DNA from: Ruminococcaceae bacterium UBA6857
Lineage (GTDB): Bacteria > Bacillota > Clostridia > Oscillospirales > Acutalibacteraceae
Length of the DNA: 9,261 nt
Direction of reading: 5' to 3'
Assembly: GCA_002451715.1 (NCBI GenBank)
Contig: DKDD01000047.1
Coordinates: 1-9,261, forward strand
Shown: positions 4,884-9,261 of the stretch, one piece after another
Position numbering within the stretch: position 1 is the stretch's first letter
How the letters are laid out: each line of letters begins with the position of its first letter
Notes under the pieces: model-generated
Seen by the model: only the letters and a program-made list of their open reading frames with translations
Databases searched by the model: none
What the model was told of the DNA's origin: nothing
Position numbers and translations under genes: made by a program

Positions 4884-7052
4884 TTATTCGGCGCACTTGA
4901 GCGCTTCAACCATGTCGATCTTTTTGTTTTTCTTTGCAACCATAAGGCTGACCGGGACAGAAACGCCGAAAGTTAAAAGTGCGCTCAAAATATAGGTAAG
5001 CGGTGTGATTGCAAGCTTCATTTCATATTCGGATGCAAGCGCCGTCAAAAGGTAATCGAGAAGCGCCGCACCGACCGGAATTCCGACAACAACGCCGAGA
5101 ACGCTGACCCAAAGGTTTTGGCCGACAAGGAGTTTTGCGATTTTTGAATCCTTGAAGCCGACAACCTTAAGCGTTGCCATTTCGCGGTAGCGTTCGGTAT
5201 AGCTCATTACGCCGAGGTTATAAAGAACAACAACGCCGAGAATTACCGCACCGAGAATGAGAACATAAATCATCAGGTTCATGATTTCAAGGAAAGTATC
5301 GAACGAGTCCATAATCATCTGTTTCGACTGAACCGTTTTAATTGTTTTGTCGGTTGCAATTTCGCTTTTTTCGGTGTCGGTATAAACAGAATCAAAGCTG
5401 AACGGCAGACCGATTTCTTTTGCATATTCGGGAGTTATTGCAATATTTTCCGAAACGCTTCGCATTATTCCGGCAACGGTCAGCTTATACTCTTTATCCG
5501 AGCCGTAGGGACTTACCGTAAAGGTGTCTCCTGCGGAAAGCGAAAATTCTTTTGCAATTCTTTTGCAAACATAGGCGCCGTCATTTTCAAGCTTGATGAA
5601 GTTTTCGTCTTCGTCAACAAAGCGGACTTTATCGTTCTGCACATCATAAACATCAAGCGAAACGGCTTTTTCGCCGATTTGAACGCTGACGCTTGCGCTT
5701 TTGTCACCGTTATATTTTTCGGCGACCTTTTCGCGTTCGGCTTCGGTTGCGGAATCGGAAAGATAAATTCTTGAGGCATAGTTTGTTGCGCCGTCATAAT
5801 AGACGGAAAGGAACGAAGCCATCGTGTCTTTCATTCCGAAAGCGCAAATGATTATCATCGTGCAGCAAAGCGTTCCGACAAGGCTCATTGCCGTGCGCGA
5901 TTTATGGCGCATTATGTCGCGAAGATTCCACCTTGTTCCGAAAGAGAGCGAATGGAACCACTTTGTTCTTTCAACAAGAAGCGGCTTAACCTTTTTCGGA
6001 GTGTACGGACGAAGTGCGTCCAGTGCCGTTCCTTTGAGCATCTTTTTGACGGAGAACAAGCCGATAACGGTGAGCGCCAAAAGCATCAACGCAAGCACAA
6101 CCCAGCAAAAACCGGGGAAGTAAAGCTTCCATTCGGGAATGTCGATGTATGTTGCCATTGAGCCGTTCGGGTTCATCAAAAACCATGCAATGCCGTAGCC
6201 GAGTCCGATTCCGAGCGCGGAACCTATAAGACCGATCATGAACGCATAAGAGGTATAATGAACCAAAATGCGCCTGTCTTTAAAGCCGAGCGCTTTGAGC
6301 GTTCCGATTTGCTGCTTTTCCTTTGCGGCAAGGCGGTGCATTGTTGTGACCATTGTTAAAACGGCAATGAGAAGAAAGATTACGGGAAGAATCGAACCCA
6401 TTGTCTGACCCTCTTCAACTTCGCCGTGAACGGAAGAATACACGCCGCTTTCATCCTTTGAAAGAATGAGCGAGGTTTTTTCAAGCTTTTTATCGGCGGC
6501 TTCGGTAAAATCCTTTTTTGTCATTGACGAAACAACGTTAATTTGCGGATAGAAAGCCATGCCGAGCTTATTTTCATACATCTTCGGCGAAATATAGGCA
6601 AAGCCGTGGGTCGTGTAATCCGGCATAAGCTGGCTTTCGTCGCGGACGCAGATTATATGCTCGCCGCTTTTTACAAGACCTTTGACGGTGCCGGAAAATT
6701 CAATACCGTTATAAACAATTGTGATTTTATCGCCGAGCGAAAAATCGTTCGCCACGGCATACTTATCCGAAAGCCAAACGCCGCTTTCGCTTTGCGCGTC
6801 ATACTTTTCGCCGCTAACGAGATAGACGCCGGAAACGTTTTCTTTTTCCGTAACGGTGAGTGCAACGCTGTCGCCGTCGCGCTCTTTCACGTCGGCATTG
6901 ACCGAAACAAAACGCGCCGCCTTTTGAACGCCGTCAATCGAAGCGATGTTTTCGGCGTCATCTTTTGAAAAACCGCTTTGCGAAATTACGCGGAAATCGG
7001 CAAAGCCCGTTTCTTCAAAAAACGGCATTGTGTCGCCCTCAATGATATCCAT
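4884..7052 (-). CDS. ABC transporter permease, FtsX/MacB type (main body)
   Basis: A 722-residue reading frame that is nearly all of a large two-FtsX-domain permease. An extracellular domain (about residues 10-215) is followed by three membrane helices (about 220-238, 266-292, 314-334), including the cytosolic coupling segment EKQQIGTLKALGFKDRRI. A linker, a fifth helix (about 387-406) and a second extracellular domain come next, then the second FtsX domain with helices near 592-612, 646-668 and 684-706, carrying YREMATLKVVGFKDSKI. The family expects one more N-terminal helix; it is encoded just upstream in another frame (6986-7162), so the ATG at 7052 is probably not the true start. The partner ATPase gene lies upstream. 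Such transporters move peptides, lipids or lipoproteins or sense envelope stress; the substrate is unknown. Confidence 0.9.
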   Translation of the reverse strand: MDIIEGDTMPFFEETGFADFRVISQSGFSKDDAENIASIDGVQKAARFVSVNADVKERDGDSVALTVTEKENVSGVYLVSGEKYDAQSESGVWLSDKYAVANDFSLGDKITIVYNGIEFSGTVKGLVKSGEHIICVRDESQLMPDYTTHGFAYISPKMYENKLGMAFYPQINVVSSMTKKDFTEAADKKLEKTSLILSKDESGVYSSVHGEVEEGQTMGSILPVIFLLIAVLTMVTTMHRLAAKEKQQIGTLKALGFKDRRILVHYTSYAFMIGLIGSALGIGLGYGIAWFLMNPNGSMATYIDIPEWKLYFPGFCWVVLALMLLALTVIGLFSVKKMLKGTALDALRPYTPKKVKPLLVERTKWFHSLSFGTRWNLRDIMRHKSRTAMSLVGTLCCTMIIICAFGMKDTMASFLSVYYDGATNYASRIYLSDSATEAEREKVAEKYNGDKSASVSVQIGEKAVSLDVYDVQNDKVRFVDEDENFIKLENDGAYVCKRIAKEFSLSAGDTFTVSPYGSDKEYKLTVAGIMRSVSENIAITPEYAKEIGLPFSFDSVYTDTEKSEIATDKTIKTVQSKQMIMDSFDTFLEIMNLMIYVLILGAVILGVVVLYNLGVMSYTERYREMATLKVVGFKDSKIAKLLVGQNLWVSVLGVVVGIPVGAALLDYLLTALASEYEMKLAITPLTYILSALLTFGVSVPVSLMVAKKNKKIDMVEALKCAE

Positions 7053-7162
7053 TCCATGTTGAAGCCGACGAACATTCCGACGCCGAGGGCAATCATGATA
7101 ACCATTGAGATGAACTGAGCCTTATAAAGACCCATTGTTCTCCACAGTTTTTTTAATAACAT
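6986..7162 (-). pseudogene. 5' part of the permease gene, split by a frameshift
   Basis: A 58-codon frame starts at an ATG (7162) 14 bases after the ATPase stop codon and preceded by an AGAGGTGAGGG ribosome binding region. It encodes MLLKKLWRTMGLYKAQFISM and then a hydrophobic helix ending GMFVGFNMEW, exactly the cytosolic start and first membrane helix expected of the FtsX-type permease. After the Trp codon at 7051-7049 the homologous reading continues in the next frame as IEGDTMPFFEETGFADFRV. One base appears to be missing between about 7053 and 7041. Either the gene is broken in this strain or there is a sequencing or assembly error; the intact gene would span 4884-7162 and encode about 759 residues. 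Confidence 0.85.
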
Positions 7163-7176
7163 CTGCCCTCACCTCT

Positions 7177-7878
7177 TTACCATTCGATTTCATCGGCAGA
7201 CGCCGGGTTTTCCTGAATTTCGGCAGAAACGATTTTTCCGTTTTTGACTCGTATAACTTCGTCCGCCATTTTTGCAATGTTCTGGTTATGGGTAACAATG
7301 ACGATCGTTTTGCCGTATTCGCGCGCCATTTTCAAAAGCAGTTTGAGAACAAGAACGCCGGTTTCGGAATCGAGCGCACCCGTCGGTTCATCGCAAAGGA
7401 GGATTTTCGGGTTCTTTGCAAGCGCCCTTGCGATTGAAACGCGCTGCTGTTCGCCGCCGGAAAGCTCTGACGGAAAGTTTTTGAGGTGGTCGGAAAGTCC
7501 GACCTCTTCAAGCATTTTTGTTGCCGAAAGCGCGTTCGGAGCAATCTCTTTTACGAGCGCAACGTTTTCGTGAACGGTGAGGGTCGGAACAAGGTTATAA
7601 AACTGAAAAACAAAACCGACCGTTGCCGCCCTGTATTCGGCAAGTTCGTTGTTTGAAAGGGTTGAAATATCTTTTCCCTCAACAATGATTTTTCCGCTTG
7701 TCGGGCTGTCAAGACCGCCGAGCAGGTTAAGAAGCGTACTTTTTCCGGCTCCGCTCGGTCCGAGAATGACAACGAATTTTCCCTCGTCAAGACTCATGTC
7801 AACGTTATCAAGCGCTTTAAGTTCATGGTCGCCGCTGGTATAAACACGGCTGACATTTTTGAATTCAACAATCGCCAT
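7177..7878 (-). CDS. ABC transporter ATP-binding protein (MacB/LolD type)
   Basis: A 233-residue ATPase with every standard motif: Walker A GPSGAGKST (40-48), Q-loop Gln92, signature LSGGEQQRV (139-147), Walker B ILLCDEP with catalytic Glu164, D-loop ALD, and switch His197 (VTHN). The size and the LPTLTVHENV-like region (LVPTLTVHENV) are typical of LolD/MacB-group ATPases that work with FtsX-type permeases. AAAGGAG lies 9 bases before the ATG. The permease start follows 14 bases after the stop codon, so they form one operon. Upstream lies the second GTTAGC-N4-GCTAAC dyad, 27 bases before the ATG, suggesting metal-controlled expression together with FeoB. It hydrolyses ATP on the cytosolic face to power its permease; the cargo is unknown. 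Confidence 0.96.
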   Translation of the reverse strand: MAIVEFKNVSRVYTSGDHELKALDNVDMSLDEGKFVVILGPSGAGKSTLLNLLGGLDSPTSGKIIVEGKDISTLSNNELAEYRAATVGFVFQFYNLVPTLTVHENVALVKEIAPNALSATKMLEEVGLSDHLKNFPSELSGGEQQRVSIARALAKNPKILLCDEPTGALDSETGVLVLKLLLKMAREYGKTIVIVTHNQNIAKMADEVIRVKNGKIVSAEIQENPASADEIEW

Positions 7879-7904
7879 CTTATCCGTCTCCTTTTCGTTA
7901 ATTT

Positions 7905-7922
7905 GGTTAGCAAAGGCTAACC
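7905..7922. promoter_or_regulatory. Iron-box-like inverted repeat, copy 2
   Basis: GGTTAGC-AAAG-GCTAACC is a perfect dyad with 7-base arms, sharing GTTAGC-N4-GCTAAC with the copy at 3291-3306. It lies between the FeoB-associated gene and the ABC ATPase gene, where a repressor could block initiation or elongation into the ABC genes. No clear -35/-10 pair is visible beside it. The match to DtxR-family half-sites plus the FeoB context suggests an Fe(II)- or Mn(II)-responsive repressor. Confidence 0.65.
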
Positions 7923-7938
7923 TTATGCTTTTATTATT

Positions 7939-7964
7939 GGGGAGACGAACGAAAGCGCCTCCCC
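7939..7964 (-). other. Intercistronic hairpin after the feo genes
   Basis: GGGGAGACG (7939-7947) and CGCCTCCCC (7956-7964) form a 9-bp stem with one G-U pair on the minus-strand RNA and an 8-base loop. It starts 8 bases after the stop codon of the FeoB-associated gene. The RNA then continues AAUAAUAAAAGC, without a U-run, so it is not a standard terminator; it may be leaky or stabilise the feo message. Confidence 0.55.
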
Positions 7965-7972
7965 GTTATTAT

Positions 7973-8161
7973 TCATTTTTTATGATTTGCCTGAGCGTTG
8001 TGACAGGAGCCTGCCATAGCGCAATGGGCGCAATTATTGCCGCAAGTGGATTTTCCTTTTTTCTTATCTTTGACAAGCCCCGCAATAATCAAGGCCACGA
8101 TAAGAATAAGCACAAGACAAATAATAATTGTTGACAAATTTGCCGAAAGCCAAGCGAACAT
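7973..8161 (-). CDS. FeoB-associated Cys-rich membrane protein
   Basis: A 62-residue single-pass protein: a short N-terminus, one membrane helix (about residues 10-30), a basic stretch (KDKKKGK) and a Cys-rich tail with C40-x3-C44-x2-C47-x5-C53 and following His residues. This layout is that of the FeoB_associated family, small proteins encoded just after FeoB in many Firmicutes and thought to take the place of FeoC or assist the transporter. The basic residues after the helix place the Cys cluster in the cytosol, where it could bind iron or an iron-sulfur cluster. GAAAGGAG lies 9 bases before the ATG. It follows feoB after a 78-base gap that holds a strong hairpin. Confidence 0.9.
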   Translation of the reverse strand: MFAWLSANLSTIIICLVLILIVALIIAGLVKDKKKGKSTCGNNCAHCAMAGSCHNAQANHKK

Positions 8162-8189
8162 AAAAGACTGACTCCTTTCGTTTAGTTGT

Positions 8190-8220
8190 TCGGTGGGGTA
8201 CTTTGAAAGAACCCCACCGA
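8190..8220 (-). other. Hairpin between feoB and the Cys-rich gene
   Basis: TCGGTGGGGT (8190-8199) and ACCCCACCGA (8211-8220) form a perfect 10-bp GC-rich stem with an 11-base loop, 19 bases after the feoB stop codon. On the transcribed (minus) strand it is followed by ACAACTAAACG, without a U-run. It resembles an mRNA-stabilising or processing element that sets the ratio of FeoB to the small protein, rather than a terminator. Confidence 0.6.
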
Positions 8221-8239
8221 TTGAATTTTGAGTTTTAAT

Positions 8240-9261
8240 TTATTTGCCGACCTTAACGTTCTTTGTAAGCTTTGTTGCTTCCTTGTAAGGACGAACAAGC
8301 ATATAAATCATGAAGCCGAGAACTGCAAGAGCGGCGATGAGACCGATTACGTTGAGGTTGCCGGTGAATGCATTACCGAACTGGTTGATCATGAGAGCAA
8401 CGCAATATGCGAAGCCGCACTGATAGCAAATGGCGAACCATGTCCATTTTGCACTGTTCATTTCACGCTTGATTGCACCGATTGCTGCGAAGCACGGAGC
8501 GCAAAGAAGGTTGAAGACAAGGAACGAATATGCGGTGATTCCGGTGAAGGCCTGTGCGATTGTCTGATATACTGTGCCTTCTCCGCCGCCGTAGAGGATA
8601 CCGAGAGTACCGACGATGTTTTCTTTTGCAACAAGACCGGTGATTGAAGCAACGGCTGCCTGCCAGTTACCCCAGCCGAGCGGTTTGAAGATCCATGCGA
8701 TTGCGCCGCCGATTGTTGCAAGGATCGAAGAGTCGATCTGATCTTCGGTGAGCATTCCGAACTTTCCGTCAACAACTCCGAAGTAGGTTGCGAACCAAAC
8801 AAAGATTGTTGAAAGAAGAATGATTGTGCCCGCCTTTTTGATGAACGACCAACCGCGCTCCCATGTTGAACGAAGAACGTTGCCGACTGTCGGAAGGTGG
8901 TATGCGGGAAGCTCCATAACGAACGGTGCGGGATCGCCGGAGAACATCTTTGTTTTCTTAAGCATGATACCGGAGCAGATGATTGCTGCCATACCGATGA
9001 AGTATGCACTTGTTGAAACAAGAGCCGAACCGCCGAAGATTGCGCCTGCGATCATTGCGATGAACGGAACCTTTGCACCGCAGGGAATGAATGTTGTTGT
9101 CATGATTGTCATACGTCTGTCGCGTTCGTTTTCGATTGTACGCGAAGCCATGATGCCCGGAATACCGCAACCGGTACCGATGAGCATCGGAATGAATGAC
9201 TTACCGGAAAGGCCGAACTTACGGAAGATACGGTCAAGAACGAATGCGATACGAGCCATGT
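8240..9261 (-). CDS. feoB: Ferrous iron transporter FeoB, C-terminal part
   Basis: The last 340 residues of FeoB, the inner-membrane Fe(II) importer; the gene continues past the right edge, so the cytosolic GTPase domain and first helices are not seen. The Met at 9259 is internal. The visible part opens with MARIAFVLDRIFRKFGLSGK and the first Gate motif, PMLIGTGCGIPGIMASRT, followed by the conserved TTTFIPCGAKVPF. After the central helices comes the second Gate motif, around LLCAPCFAAIGAIKREM. The conserved Cys residues in both gates belong to the proposed iron path. The C-terminus (VRPYKEATKLTKNVKVGK) is short and basic. The Cys-rich accessory gene follows. A feoA gene would be expected upstream, outside the window. 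Confidence 0.97.
   Translation of the reverse strand, partial: MARIAFVLDRIFRKFGLSGKSFIPMLIGTGCGIPGIMASRTIENERDRRMTIMTTTFIPCGAKVPFIAMIAGAIFGGSALVSTSAYFIGMAAIICSGIMLKKTKMFSGDPAPFVMELPAYHLPTVGNVLRSTWERGWSFIKKAGTIILLSTIFVWFATYFGVVDGKFGMLTEDQIDSSILATIGGAIAWIFKPLGWGNWQAAVASITGLVAKENIVGTLGILYGGGEGTVYQTIAQAFTGITAYSFLVFNLLCAPCFAAIGAIKREMNSAKWTWFAICYQCGFAYCVALMINQFGNAFTGNLNVIGLIAALAVLGFMIYMLVRPYKEATKLTKNVKVGK

Noticed and set aside
6823..6834. Further GCTAAC-like half-site inside the permease
   Set aside because: A lone GCTAAC without its inverted partner inside a coding sequence; not evidence of a third operator.
7939..7964. Intrinsic terminator for the feo genes
   Set aside because: The stem is good, but the transcribed strand continues with A-rich sequence and no U-run; listed only as a hairpin.
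8458..9021. 187-residue minus-strand frame inside feoB
   Set aside because: A Ser/Gln-rich shadow in another frame of the clearly conserved FeoB sequence.

Overview
The window looks like chromosomal DNA of an anaerobic, gut-type Clostridia (Ruminococcus/Oscillospiraceae-like). This is inferred from strong AGGAG-type ribosome binding sites, the moderately AT-rich composition, a DUF3793 protein, a FeoB-associated Cys-rich membrane protein next to FeoB, and a two-FtsX-domain ABC permease. Apart from one XRE regulator and one small ORF, all genes are on the minus strand.

Left block (about 1-2140), more AT-rich. A minus-strand operon encodes a secreted lipoprotein with an acidic Ser/Tyr/Asp-rich linker, a 62-residue Ada-like zinc-site protein, a 76-residue two-helix membrane protein, and the first codons of another small membrane protein that leaves the window. 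It starts from a perfect-consensus promoter (TTGACA-N17-TATAAT). The -35 box of this promoter lies inside a 15-bp palindrome beside a divergent XRE regulator gene, so the regulator is a natural candidate to control the operon. A bidirectional terminator at 2102-2137 closes the block.

Right block (2180-9261), iron and redox themed. In transcription order (right to left) it holds the C-terminal part of feoB; a FeoB-associated Cys-rich membrane protein; an ABC ATPase; a large FtsX/MacB-type permease whose N-terminal helix is split off by an apparent one-base frameshift; a heavy-metal-associated (CopZ-like) protein overlapping an AraC-family regulator by ATGA; and then DUF3793 and a short-chain flavodoxin. 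A small plus-strand ORF (4674-4883) sits between the permease and the metal-binding protein.

Two copies of the same inverted repeat, GTTAGC-N4-GCTAAC, lie upstream of the ABC genes (7905-7922) and upstream of DUF3793/flavodoxin (3291-3306). Their half-sites resemble those of DtxR/IdeR-type metal repressors. The simplest reading is one ferrous-iron regulon: FeoB imports Fe(II), flavodoxin replaces ferredoxin under iron limitation, and the ABC transporter, HMA protein, AraC regulator and DUF3793 are less understood members. The least described parts are the FeoB-linked ABC transporter, the Cys-rich AraC/HMA pair and DUF3793. No rRNA, tRNA, CRISPR array, insertion sequence or riboswitch was recognised, and no gene-free stretch exceeds 300 bases; the longest is 3186-3409.
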